Below, in pieces: positions 33,572 through 41,123 of a stretch of DNA of 64,000 bases (position 1 is its first letter; every line of letters begins with the position of its first letter). The stretch is from assembly GCF_963678225.1 (NCBI RefSeq), contig NZ_OY782764.1, positions 2,299,001 to 2,363,000 on the forward strand. Reading direction: 5' to 3'. The notes below the pieces were generated by a model. It had not been told where the DNA came from. It searched no databases and worked only from the letters and a program-made list of their open reading frames with translations. A program made the position numbers and the translations under genes. This stretch comes from an uncultured Cohaesibacter sp. (GTDB lineage Bacteria > Pseudomonadota > Alphaproteobacteria > Rhizobiales > Cohaesibacteraceae).

Positions 33572-34714
33572 TCAGGCGCTGCCATATTCGTGGGTCGCCA
33601 GAACCAGAGCGTCGACATTGGCCTTTGGTGTGTTGTAGGGCATGTCGCAGCCGGTATTCATGACGAGCCCGGTCTTGCCCAGATCCTTGATGAGGTCGCG
33701 CACATAGGCCCGAACGTCATCGGGTGTTCCTGCTGCCAGAATGGAGGAGGGCACATCGCCCAGAACGGGCATATGGTCGCCCAGAATGTCGCGCGCACGC
33801 CTCAGGTCTGTGGAGCCATCCGTGGAGAGCACGCAGGCCCCCTTGGGCAGCTCCAGGAAGCGCTCTATGTCGCGATCCCAGTTGGAGTCAAAATGCAGAA
33901 CCGAGCGCACGCCCGCTTCATGCAGCTTCTCGACCAGCTCCACATAATAGGGCCAGACGAACCGGTTCCAGATTTTGGGAGATACCATGTTGGAGGCGGC
34001 GCGCCAGCCGCCAACCCAAACACCCATGACACCGCAAGCGTTGGATGCATTGATTGCCAGATCGGTCCAGAAAGGCATGCCCAGTTTCAGAACTTCTTCC
34101 ACCTTGTCCGGCATCTTGTAACAATCGCGGAAAAACTTGCCCATGGAACGGCCGCCACAGACTGTCTCGAACGGAATTTCCGTCACGGCACCAACGAGGG
34201 GTTCATAGCCCCGTTCACGATAGCGCGCGCCCAGCGTAGGCACATTCTTTTCCATCCATTCGACATGGATTTTGATCAGATCGGGATTATGCACTTTCGG
34301 GCGAATGACATCGACATAGGCATCCCAGCCATTTTCAAGGATGAAGTCATAGTCTTCCTGCTTCATCACTTCCTTTTCATGCACCTGCCAGAGATCATTC
34401 TCCGGCAATTCGAAGCCGGGAACATCCACCTTGGCCCACCATTGCTCGGTGAGAAGGCAAGGAAAACAGCCGGCCTGAGTGGTGTTGATGCCATCAATCT
34501 CGGCGACGGCATTGAGGTCATCCATGGTGTCGATGGAGGCAGCGAGCGCGGCATCGGGCTTGGAGCAGAAGTCAGCCAGTGTCAGCCCCTGCGCAACCGG
34601 AGCATAACCCGGCCCGGAGAAGAGAAACGGAACCCGGTCTACTTTTTCGAATGCGAGCGCTTTTTCAATGCGCTCCTGACGTTCCTTCAGGAGCTCTTCA
34701 TTTGTCTTGGTCAT
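33572..34714 (-). CDS. UroD-fold corrinoid-dependent methyltransferase (substrate-specific type)
   Basis: 380 residues, uroporphyrinogen decarboxylase-like. The start (LLKERQERIEKALAFEKVDRVPF) and the end (VMNTGCDMPYNTPKANVDALV) are typical of methyltransferases of this superfamily. The metal-site region reads His-x-Asp (VLHFDSNWD) where the neighbour has His-x-Cys, while the C-terminal Cys is kept. This differing ligand set suggests a different methyl donor, so I infer it is the component that takes the methyl group from the growth substrate (perhaps a methoxy compound, methylamine or betaine) onto the corrinoid. Its start lies 1 nt from the corrinoid gene's stop, so the two are tightly coupled. 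Substrate not predictable. Confidence 0.82.
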   Translation of the reverse strand: MTKTNEELLKERQERIEKALAFEKVDRVPFLFSGPGYAPVAQGLTLADFCSKPDAALAASIDTMDDLNAVAEIDGINTTQAGCFPCLLTEQWWAKVDVPGFELPENDLWQVHEKEVMKQEDYDFILENGWDAYVDVIRPKVHNPDLIKIHVEWMEKNVPTLGARYRERGYEPLVGAVTEIPFETVCGGRSMGKFFRDCYKMPDKVEEVLKLGMPFWTDLAINASNACGVMGVWVGGWRAASNMVSPKIWNRFVWPYYVELVEKLHEAGVRSVLHFDSNWDRDIERFLELPKGACVLSTDGSTDLRRARDILGDHMPVLGDVPSSILAAGTPDDVRAYVRDLIKDLGKTGLVMNTGCDMPYNTPKANVDALVLATHEYGSA

Positions 34715-34715
34715 T

Positions 34716-35345
34716 TTATGCTACCCATTCCTGTGCTTGGCGTACGGCTTTCTGGGCATCCGGCGAATAGGCATCAGCCCCTACGATCCGGCGCACATTC
34801 TCGTCGACCGGGCCGCCGCCGATCATGATCTTGACGTCATCTCGCATGCCGTTTTCGGCCATCAGATCGATGGTCTCCTTCATGGAGTCAAACGCCAGAG
34901 TGAGAAGACCGGACATGCCCACAATGCGGGCGCCAGTTTCTTTGACGCTATCGATGAAGGCTTGTGGTGGCACATCTACACCCAGATCAACCACGGAGAA
35001 GTTGGAGGCTTTGAGCATGTTGACGACAATATCCTTGCCGATATTGTGGACGTCGCCCTTTACGGTGCCCATGATGACCGTACCCTTTGTCGTCCCGCCA
35101 CTGGCTGCGAGCAAGGGGGTCAGGATTTCGGCGATGGCCGTGAAAACCTCACCGGACATCATCAGATCCGATACGAAATATTCCTCCTCCTCGAACAATT
35201 CGCCGACCCGTTCCATGGCCGCCTGGCAAACCGCCAGCAGATCGCTCGGGGAGACGCCTTCATCGAGGCATTGTTTTACAAGCTCAACAGCCTCGTCTTC
35301 GTCCAGTTCGACAATGGCATCTTTGAGCTGGTCAAGTTTGTCCAT
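34716..35345 (-). CDS. Corrinoid (methylcobalamin-binding) protein
   Basis: 209 residues: an N-terminal helical cap domain (about 1-85) and a Rossmann-like B12 domain (about 88-205) with the base-off/His-on motif DVHNIG (Asp98, His100, Gly103), SGLLTL and GGGPV. This is the MtaC/MtbC/MtgC architecture that shuttles a methyl group between two methyltransferases. The ATG at 35345 has AAGGAG 8 nt upstream; the longer frame adds residues from the leader. It lies between the transporter gene (108 nt gap) and the methyltransferase (1 nt gap). Confidence 0.95.
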   Translation of the reverse strand: MDKLDQLKDAIVELDEDEAVELVKQCLDEGVSPSDLLAVCQAAMERVGELFEEEEYFVSDLMMSGEVFTAIAEILTPLLAASGGTTKGTVIMGTVKGDVHNIGKDIVVNMLKASNFSVVDLGVDVPPQAFIDSVKETGARIVGMSGLLTLAFDSMKETIDLMAENGMRDDVKIMIGGGPVDENVRRIVGADAYSPDAQKAVRQAQEWVA

Positions 35346-35453
35346 GCTACTACTCCTTGATTGCAGCCCCGGGTGGGGCAGTATTTGACAGTCGGAATTG
35401 GGGGAAGGGGCGCACATGTGGCGCCCACCCGTCTTGAAGGCCAGGCGCCGGAA

Positions 35454-36752
35454 TCAGGCGCTTTGTTCCAGAGGCATCTCGACGAGAGGCTTCTGAATCT
35501 TGCGCGGTGCGGTTTCCTTGAGGAATAGGGTCATGATGAGGCCCAGCCCAAGGCCGCAGATAGCGACATAGAAGATATATTGAATGCCTGCGCTGTGAGC
35601 GATTGCTCCGGCAAAGATCGGCACGAGACCGCCGCCGATAAATTCGCCGATACCAACGGTAACGCCCGTTGCTGCGCCCATCAGGGTGCCGGGGACGGAT
35701 TCGTTGGCGATCGGGCCGGTGGAAAGGCCGATAATGCCCTGACTGAAGAAGAAGTTCAGGAACAGGATGCAGAATAGCAGCGGCGCACTGGCTGGAGCGT
35801 TGATCAGGACGATTACCGTGCCAAGGCAGAGCAGGCCCCCCAGAAGGGCCGTGGTCTTGCGACCGATATAATCGGAAATGGCAGGCACAGCGAAGGCCCC
35901 CGCAGCAGCGCCGAAGCCGAGGCCGGAGAGCACGAAGCCCATCTGGATCATTTCCAGATGCAGATAGTCGGTCAGATAGTTGGCAATCAGTGCCGCGATG
36001 GTGATCTCGCAAGCGAGCCAGCCGAGCACCATGAACAGATTGACCCAGATGTTGCGATATTTGAACACTTCGCCCCATCTATGCTCGGACGTATCCTTGC
36101 TGGCGGTATGCTGAGCCTTCTGTTTGGCCGGAATTTCGCGGATTACCTTGTAAAGGAAGAAGCCGATGATCAGGCCAGGGATGGTGACGATGGCAAAAAT
36201 CCAGCGCCAGCTGACGCCGTTGCTCATTAGCCAGACCACGAAAATGGGGCCAAGCGCCATGCCGAACAGGGGCATCATGGCCTGCTGTAGGCCGAAGTTA
36301 CGACCCTGGCGTTCCGGTTTGGTGGCCGAAATGGTGGCCACGATGGAAGATGGGGTAAAGGCTCCTTCGGTCACGCCTATGACGGCGCGAATGATGACAA
36401 GGCCGATGAGCCCCGTTGCAACGCCACTGACGCCGGCGGCAATCGAAAAGGCGATCAACGACGGGATCAGGACTTTGCGCAAGCCCAGCTTGTCGACCAG
36501 ACCGCCTGAAAAGAAGGACGATGCGCCCCATGCAAGGCTCAAGGCGCCGGCAATGATGCCGATGTCGCCATAATTGAGCCCCAACTCCTTTTGCATGGCG
36601 GGAAAAATCGCCATGATCATGAACCGGTCGACACCGACCAGACCAAAGCCGAGCGAAAGCAGAAGCACTGCCTTCCACTCATAGCTCACGTCCCATTTCT
36701 GATTTGGATCAGTCACTTTCTCACTCCCTGACTGAGGAGATTGCATTGGCAT
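35454..36752 (-). CDS. MFS transporter of the corrinoid methyltransferase operon
   Basis: About 432 residues with 12 transmembrane helices and a central cytoplasmic loop (IPAKQKAQHTASKDTSEHRW). The first-loop motif is GGLVDKLGLRKVLIP and the second-half counterpart is SDYIGRKTTALLGG. It resembles organic-anion uptake members (sialate/aromatic acid type) rather than drug exporters. As the first gene of the operon it probably imports the methylated substrate (inference), which argues for a small carboxylate or aromatic compound. Start uncertain: ATG 36752 has GGAGG 10 nt upstream; a GTG 57 nt further in also has GGGAG. Confidence 0.85.
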   Translation of the reverse strand: MPMQSPQSGSEKVTDPNQKWDVSYEWKAVLLLSLGFGLVGVDRFMIMAIFPAMQKELGLNYGDIGIIAGALSLAWGASSFFSGGLVDKLGLRKVLIPSLIAFSIAAGVSGVATGLIGLVIIRAVIGVTEGAFTPSSIVATISATKPERQGRNFGLQQAMMPLFGMALGPIFVVWLMSNGVSWRWIFAIVTIPGLIIGFFLYKVIREIPAKQKAQHTASKDTSEHRWGEVFKYRNIWVNLFMVLGWLACEITIAALIANYLTDYLHLEMIQMGFVLSGLGFGAAAGAFAVPAISDYIGRKTTALLGGLLCLGTVIVLINAPASAPLLFCILFLNFFFSQGIIGLSTGPIANESVPGTLMGAATGVTVGIGEFIGGGLVPIFAGAIAHSAGIQYIFYVAICGLGLGLIMTLFLKETAPRKIQKPLVEMPLEQSA

Positions 36753-36925
36753 TGCTGCCGGTCCTCCACGCAATCTGCTCTCATGCCGCGCTTGTTCGCT
36801 TGCGAGGGGAGTGCGGCGCGGCAGACATCATCCCCGGTGTGCAGTCATACTATAGTTGAGTCCTCACCATCCATGATCACTGCTCAAAAGTGATCTAACT
36901 GCAAAAATGATAATCAATCACCTTT

Positions 36926-36944
36926 GACAAATTGTCGCATCTTG
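36926..36944 (+). repeat. Operator-like repeat, copy 1
   Basis: 19-nt element with palindromic first half GACAAATTGTC, followed by GCATCTTG. 15 of 19 positions match copy 2. Confidence 0.5.
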
Positions 36945-37070
36945 CTGTCCGGATATCTGTTTCCTGGGGTGTCAGAAGACATGCATGAAAAGTGCATTTT
37001 GGGGAATTCTGTCGAGAGTCGAAAAAGCATAGTTAAATCATAATGATGCAAATGTATCGCGATGCGGTCT

Positions 37071-37089
37071 GTCAGATTGTCGCATTCTG
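37071..37089 (+). repeat. Operator-like repeat, copy 2
   Basis: Shares the identical 10-nt core ATTGTCGCAT with copy 1, 145 nt away, just upstream of the riboswitch promoter. Confidence 0.5.
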
Positions 37090-37120
37090 ATCGCGGGCCG
37101 AAACTGACGAGACATCATTA

Positions 37121-37148
37121 TTGACAAGCTGTGGGAAAAAATTACTAT
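37121..37148 (+). promoter_or_regulatory. Sigma-70-like promoter of the riboswitch-TetR transcript
   Basis: TTGACA at 37121-37126, 16-nt spacer, TACTAT at 37143-37148. It faces the riboswitch that starts about 30 nt later. Confidence 0.6.
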
Positions 37149-37179
37149 TGCACCAAGTGGAGTGCCAATGTGTGATTCA

Positions 37180-37352
37180 GCGTTGGCTAAGAGGGAATCT
37201 GGGGCCTACTCTTTACGAGTCGGAAAGCCAGAACTGCCCCCGCAACTGTATGTGTGAAGTTCGTGGATGAACACACCACTGGTATCGTATCCGGCGATGT
37301 TGGGAAGGAGATCTGCGAATGATGATGCACCAGTCAGGAAACCTGCTTCACG
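37180..37352 (+). promoter_or_regulatory. Cobalamin riboswitch
   Basis: The conserved blocks occur in order: GGGAAT near 37193, ACTGCCCCCGCAACTGTA at about 37233-37250, CCACTGG near 37276, TGGGAAGG near 37301 and the B12 box CAGTCAGGAAACCTGC at about 37331-37346. The family binds adenosylcobalamin or a related cobamide and normally switches off the downstream gene when B12 is plentiful. The downstream coding sequences on this strand are a 30-codon frame and a TetR regulator, not a B12 uptake or synthesis gene, which is unusual. Exact ends need a covariance model. Confidence 0.93.
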
Positions 37353-37382
37353 AAATTGGCTGATCAAGAGCGGGAGGCTCGG

Positions 37383-37475
37383 ATGATTTGGCATTGCTGT
37401 GTCTATCACGCTGCAACGCGGCGCGCATATTCCGGTAGCGTCTCATTTTCTACAGGCTTTCGTCATACCCTATGA
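37383..37475 (+). CDS. Possible leader peptide after the riboswitch
   Basis: 30 codons (begins MIWHCCVYHAATRR, ends GFRHTL). GGGAGG sits just before its ATG, 30 nt after the B12 box, which is exactly where translational B12 riboswitches hide a ribosome site. It could be the directly controlled frame, with effects passed to the TetR gene by coupling or termination. It has no recognisable domain, and a chance frame is quite possible. Confidence 0.3.
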   Translation: MIWHCCVYHAATRRAYSGSVSFSTGFRHTL

Positions 37476-37561
37476 CAAAGGGGCCGCTCTCTGGCTGATT
37501 TCAAGATTCAAAGGTGGAAAGACTCTGCCGCCAATTGGGAAAAGAGAAGCTGAAAGAAGCC

Positions 37562-38311
37562 ATGAATAAAAAGAGATCAGCTCTTGCTGAAGCGCCCTCA
37601 GTCGAGATTGATAGCAAGATGGAAGCAGAGGAACGCGTGGTCGGCGGTCGGGTAAAGCGTCGCCAGAAAAAGACCCGGATACGCCTGCTCAAGGCTGGCT
37701 ATGGCCTGATCACCGAGAAGGGCATAGACGAGACCGCCATCATGGAAATCACCGATGCGGCCGACGTCGGCTTCGGAACTTTCTACAACTATTTCTCGTC
37801 AAAAGACGATATCGCGATGCAGATCCTCGATTGCGTTGTGCACGCTCTTGGTGAGCGGTCTGATGCGGTTAACAAAGCCAGTAATATCGACGACCCTGTG
37901 CTGACCATCGCCAATTCCGTGCGGCTGACGGCGCAGGCCATGATGAATGATCCCATGTGGAAGTCCTGGCTCAAGCGTACGGATCTGATGGTGCAGCGCA
38001 TGCGGGATGTGTTCAAGCCTTTCGGTATTCGCGACATGCAGCGGGCCGTTGATGCGGGCATGTATCATATCCCCAATGACAATCTGGAATCGGCCTGGAG
38101 CCTGCATATCTGGCTGTTGACCGGCAAGATCACCGATATTGCCCACGGCTACTGCGCGCCGGAATCCGAAATGCAGATGTGTGAATCCATCATGCGCATG
38201 ATGGGGGTCGAGCAGGAAAAGGCCCATGCGGTGTCCGTCGGGCCGCTGCCGGAGGCCCCTCCGCTGAAAATCGATTTCTCCTATGTTCATGAAAGCGACG
38301 AGGTCGCCTGA
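37562..38311 (+). CDS. TetR-family regulator, probable regulator of the corrinoid operon
   Basis: 249 residues. After a charged N-terminal arm, the TetR helix-turn-helix is clear (KTRIRLLKAGYGLITEKG, then ITDAADVGFGTFYNYFSSKDDI). The ligand-binding domain is longer than average and ends in a Pro-rich tail. Start ATG 37562; a GTG at 37514 would add 16 residues. It is divergent from the methyltransferase operon, with candidate operators between them, and its transcript carries a cobalamin riboswitch. I infer that it represses (or activates) the operon and that its own supply depends on B12. The effector could be the methylated substrate. Confidence 0.88.
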   Translation: MNKKRSALAEAPSVEIDSKMEAEERVVGGRVKRRQKKTRIRLLKAGYGLITEKGIDETAIMEITDAADVGFGTFYNYFSSKDDIAMQILDCVVHALGERSDAVNKASNIDDPVLTIANSVRLTAQAMMNDPMWKSWLKRTDLMVQRMRDVFKPFGIRDMQRAVDAGMYHIPNDNLESAWSLHIWLLTGKITDIAHGYCAPESEMQMCESIMRMMGVEQEKAHAVSVGPLPEAPPLKIDFSYVHESDEVA

Positions 38312-38626
38312 CGCCTGTTTGATTTCGCTCCCCATGGTGCGCCGCGAGCCGCGTCTGAGATGAGGGAGCGAGACCGCTCTGATTTGTTTTCTGTTTTTGT
38401 CCGGAAATGGCGGTTTTTGAAGCTTTTCAGTTTGGGCTGGTGTTGCCACGTTGCCAATGCTAAGACCTGTTGCGTCGCAGCAATGGCAGACAAGAGTGAT
38501 TTTGCCGATTAGGCAGATGATGCCTTGTCACCCCCGTTGTTGTTCGCGGCCGAATTGATTGCCATTCAGACTCTATCTCTTTCCTTTCCGGTATATTCCG
38601 ATCCAAGGATTTTAAGGACCTCCGTA
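38312..38626. other. Intergenic stretch between tetR and the Bcr/CflA gene
   Basis: About 315 nt. An inverted CGCTCCC/GGGAGCG pair with a long loop lies near 38325-38370. The Bcr/CflA frame extends upstream to 38525 without a ribosome site. I see no further feature that I can support. Confidence 0.4.
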
Positions 38627-39925
38627 ATGACAAAACAGAACGGTCTGCACGATGCAGGGGCCGCTGCCAATCAGACTCGAAGTGCCAGAACGGCGCATAT
38701 CGCCGAACCCAATATGCCATTTGTGGAATTTATCATCCTGATGGCATTGCTGATGTCACTGGCAGCGCTATGCACCGACTCCATCATGCCTGCCTTTTCC
38801 ATTATAGGCGCTGAGTTCGGCCATAGCAGCCCGCAGGAATTGCAAAAGATCATCACCATCTTCTTTGCTGGTCTGGCTATCGGGCAATTGATTTATGGGC
38901 CGCTGTCCGATCAGATCGGGCGCAAGAGCGGCATGTTCATCGGGCTTTTCATCTTCATTATTGGCAATCTGATGAGCTGGTTCTCGACCAGTTTCGAAAT
39001 GCTTCTGCTGGGGCGCTTCTTGCAGGGCTTCGGGGTTGCTGGACCGCGCATTGTGATGATAGCGCTTATTCGCGATCTGTATGCCGGGCGCGAAATGGCC
39101 CGCATCATGTCCTTCGTGATGGGGCTGTTCATCTTTGTCCCGGCGCTCGCCCCCATTTCCGGCCAGACCATCATGGCAATCTCGGGCTGGCGTTCGGTTT
39201 TCTTTTCCTTCATTCTGCTGGCGACCATCGGCGGGCTCTGGCTGGGCTTTCGCCAAAATGAGACGCTGCATTCTTCACGGCGCATCAAGGTTACGCCATC
39301 CAACCTGTGGCGCGGCACCAAGGTAATCTTCACCACGCCGAGCTGCCTTGGCTATATGGTTGCCGCCGGTTTTGTGCAGGGGCCTTTCATGCTCTATCTG
39401 AGCACGGCGCAGCATCTGTTCCAGTCCACCTACGGGCTAGGGACTCTGTTTCCCTTTGCCTTTGCCGGTTTAGCCTTCTCCGTCGGGTTTGCCTCCTTCA
39501 TGAATAGCCGTTTGGTTTTGCGCTTCGGCATGCGCTATCTGGTTCGGCGAGCTTTGATCGCCATGGCAATCATTGCGGCGCTTGGCCTTGCCTGCACCAT
39601 GCCTTTTGGTTTCGTGCCTGAGCTATGGATGCTGTTCGTCATATTCAGCCCGCTTTTCTTCTGCACCGGCTTGCTGTTTGGCAACATGAACACCCTTGCC
39701 ATGGAAGAGGTGGGCAATGTGGCCGGTATGGCGTCGGCCTGGGTTGGTGCCGTCTCAACGCTCATCGCGATGACCATTGCCACCTTGATGGGGCAAATCT
39801 ACGATGGCTCCATTCTGGCGCTGCTTGGCAGCTTCATGGTCGGCAGTTCGATTACCATGCTGTTGACCATCCTCACAGAGCGTTGGAGAGAGCGCAGAGA
39901 CAGGGAAAATGTATTGGCGCAGTAG
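38627..39925 (+). CDS. Bcr/CflA-family MFS efflux transporter
   Basis: 432 residues with 12 transmembrane helices. Family signs include LCTDSIMPAFSIIGAEF in helix 1, GQLIYGPLSDQIGRK in the first loop (the MFS loop motif), RFLQGFGVAGPRIVMIALIRD in helices 4-5 and PALAPISGQTIMAISGWR with the Bcr motif P-x-L-A-P. Bcr/CflA proteins export drugs such as bicyclomycin or metabolites. The ATG at 38627 has AAGGA 9 nt upstream. Single gene. It may be unrelated to the corrinoid system despite lying next to it. Confidence 0.9.
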   Translation: MTKQNGLHDAGAAANQTRSARTAHIAEPNMPFVEFIILMALLMSLAALCTDSIMPAFSIIGAEFGHSSPQELQKIITIFFAGLAIGQLIYGPLSDQIGRKSGMFIGLFIFIIGNLMSWFSTSFEMLLLGRFLQGFGVAGPRIVMIALIRDLYAGREMARIMSFVMGLFIFVPALAPISGQTIMAISGWRSVFFSFILLATIGGLWLGFRQNETLHSSRRIKVTPSNLWRGTKVIFTTPSCLGYMVAAGFVQGPFMLYLSTAQHLFQSTYGLGTLFPFAFAGLAFSVGFASFMNSRLVLRFGMRYLVRRALIAMAIIAALGLACTMPFGFVPELWMLFVIFSPLFFCTGLLFGNMNTLAMEEVGNVAGMASAWVGAVSTLIAMTIATLMGQIYDGSILALLGSFMVGSSITMLLTILTERWRERRDRENVLAQ

Positions 39926-40013
39926 CCTGCGGGCACCCGCCTGAACCCTCCAAAGGTCTGATAGTGGCGGACGCTGTGCCGAATATTCTTGAAAAGGCCC
40001 GATTCATGAGGTG

Positions 40014-41123
40014 ATGATGCCTCACTTGAATGTTCCACCTCAGGGCAAGAGGATCGTCGCTGCCATGGATCGCCAGCCGGAAGGCCCAATAGACTCCAAT
40101 AGGCTCAAGGGCATGGCGCTTGATCGTCATTTGCTTGACGAGCTGTCACAAAAAGGCGCAATCAGTGCGCGTGTGCGTCTGGAAAGTCTCAACTGGCTGC
40201 ATCCTGCTCACCTGTGGGCACGTTGGGCCATGGTCATGCTGATGGCCTTCGGGGCAGCGCTGGTGCTCACCGGCATTGTCTTTTTCTTCGCCTTCAACTG
40301 GGCGTCCATTCCGGATCTGGCCAAACTTGCTCTCATTGAAGCCGGCATCATTCTGTGCGCGTTCGGTGCATGGCTCTTGCCAAGCGAAAATCTCGCAGGG
40401 CGCCTGTTGCTGATGGCAGCTGCGGTGCTGACCGGTGTCTTTCTGGCTGTCTTTGGTCAGATCTATCAGACCGGGGCCGATGCCTGGCAGCTCTTTGCCC
40501 TTTGGGCTGCCCTGATCACTCTCTGGACCCTGATCGGGCGGTTTCTGCCGCTCTGGATACTCTGGTTGGGCTTGATTAATCTGGCCTTTTACCTTTGGTG
40601 GGATAGCACCCCCTTGCTCAGGAAGGATGATACGAGTGCTCTTTATCTCATCCATGCGCTGATAATCGGCCTTGTTCTTCTTGCGCGCGAATGGCTCCTG
40701 CCAGATGAAGATGGTCTAAAGACCGCAACATTTCACTGGCTTTCGCCCCAGTGGACCCGTTGGCTGCTATTGGCCGGAATGTTGGTGTTTCTCTTCCCGC
40801 CGCTGATGATATGGATCGCCAACTGGGAAACCGCCAGTCTGCAGGTTGTTCTTTCCGCTTTGGTGGCCGGAGTGATAACGCTTGCGCTGTTTCTCGCCTT
40901 TCGTTATTGGCGGCCCGATATTCCGGCGCTGGCTATGGAATTCCTGATGATCTGCATCCTCGTGGTCATGGGACTGGCTATTCTGCTCTATGACAATCTG
41001 TTTGACTCGTTGGGCACTACATTCTTTACCGCCATTTCAGCCATCATCTGCTTTGCTGCAGCGGCAGGATATCTGCGCCATCTGCTGGCGCGGGGCATAG
41101 ATCGCGGGGAGGCGGTGCAATGA
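40014..41123 (+). CDS. DUF2157 membrane protein
   Basis: About 369 residues. A cytoplasmic N-terminal part (LLDELSQKGAIS) precedes about ten transmembrane helices (WAMVMLMAFGAALVLTGIVFFFAFNW opens the set, residues about 72-97). The GQIYQTGADAWQLFALWA segment is typical of DUF2157. Function unknown. Its stop overlaps the next start (ATGA), and the DUF2157-DUF4401-GDYXXLXY trio recurs as an operon in many proteobacteria. Start uncertain: ATG 40014, 40017 or 40065. Confidence 0.85.
   Translation: MMPHLNVPPQGKRIVAAMDRQPEGPIDSNRLKGMALDRHLLDELSQKGAISARVRLESLNWLHPAHLWARWAMVMLMAFGAALVLTGIVFFFAFNWASIPDLAKLALIEAGIILCAFGAWLLPSENLAGRLLLMAAAVLTGVFLAVFGQIYQTGADAWQLFALWAALITLWTLIGRFLPLWILWLGLINLAFYLWWDSTPLLRKDDTSALYLIHALIIGLVLLAREWLLPDEDGLKTATFHWLSPQWTRWLLLAGMLVFLFPPLMIWIANWETASLQVVLSALVAGVITLALFLAFRYWRPDIPALAMEFLMICILVVMGLAILLYDNLFDSLGTTFFTAISAIICFAAAAGYLRHLLARGIDRGEAVQ

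Larger units (their letters stand above)
36753..37120. promoter_or_regulatory. Divergent regulatory region of the corrinoid operon and its TetR gene
   Basis: About 370 nt without genes. It contains the palindrome GACAAATTGTC (36926-36936), which extends into a repeat found again at 37071-37089 with the shared core ATTGTCGCAT. These are candidate binding sites for the TetR regulator. I recognise no clear promoter for the leftward operon. Confidence 0.5.

Noticed and set aside
32473-34714. Heme biosynthesis uroporphyrinogen decarboxylases (HemE)
   Set aside because: Both proteins carry C-terminal Cys motifs of methyltransferases and lie in an operon with a corrinoid protein and its activator.
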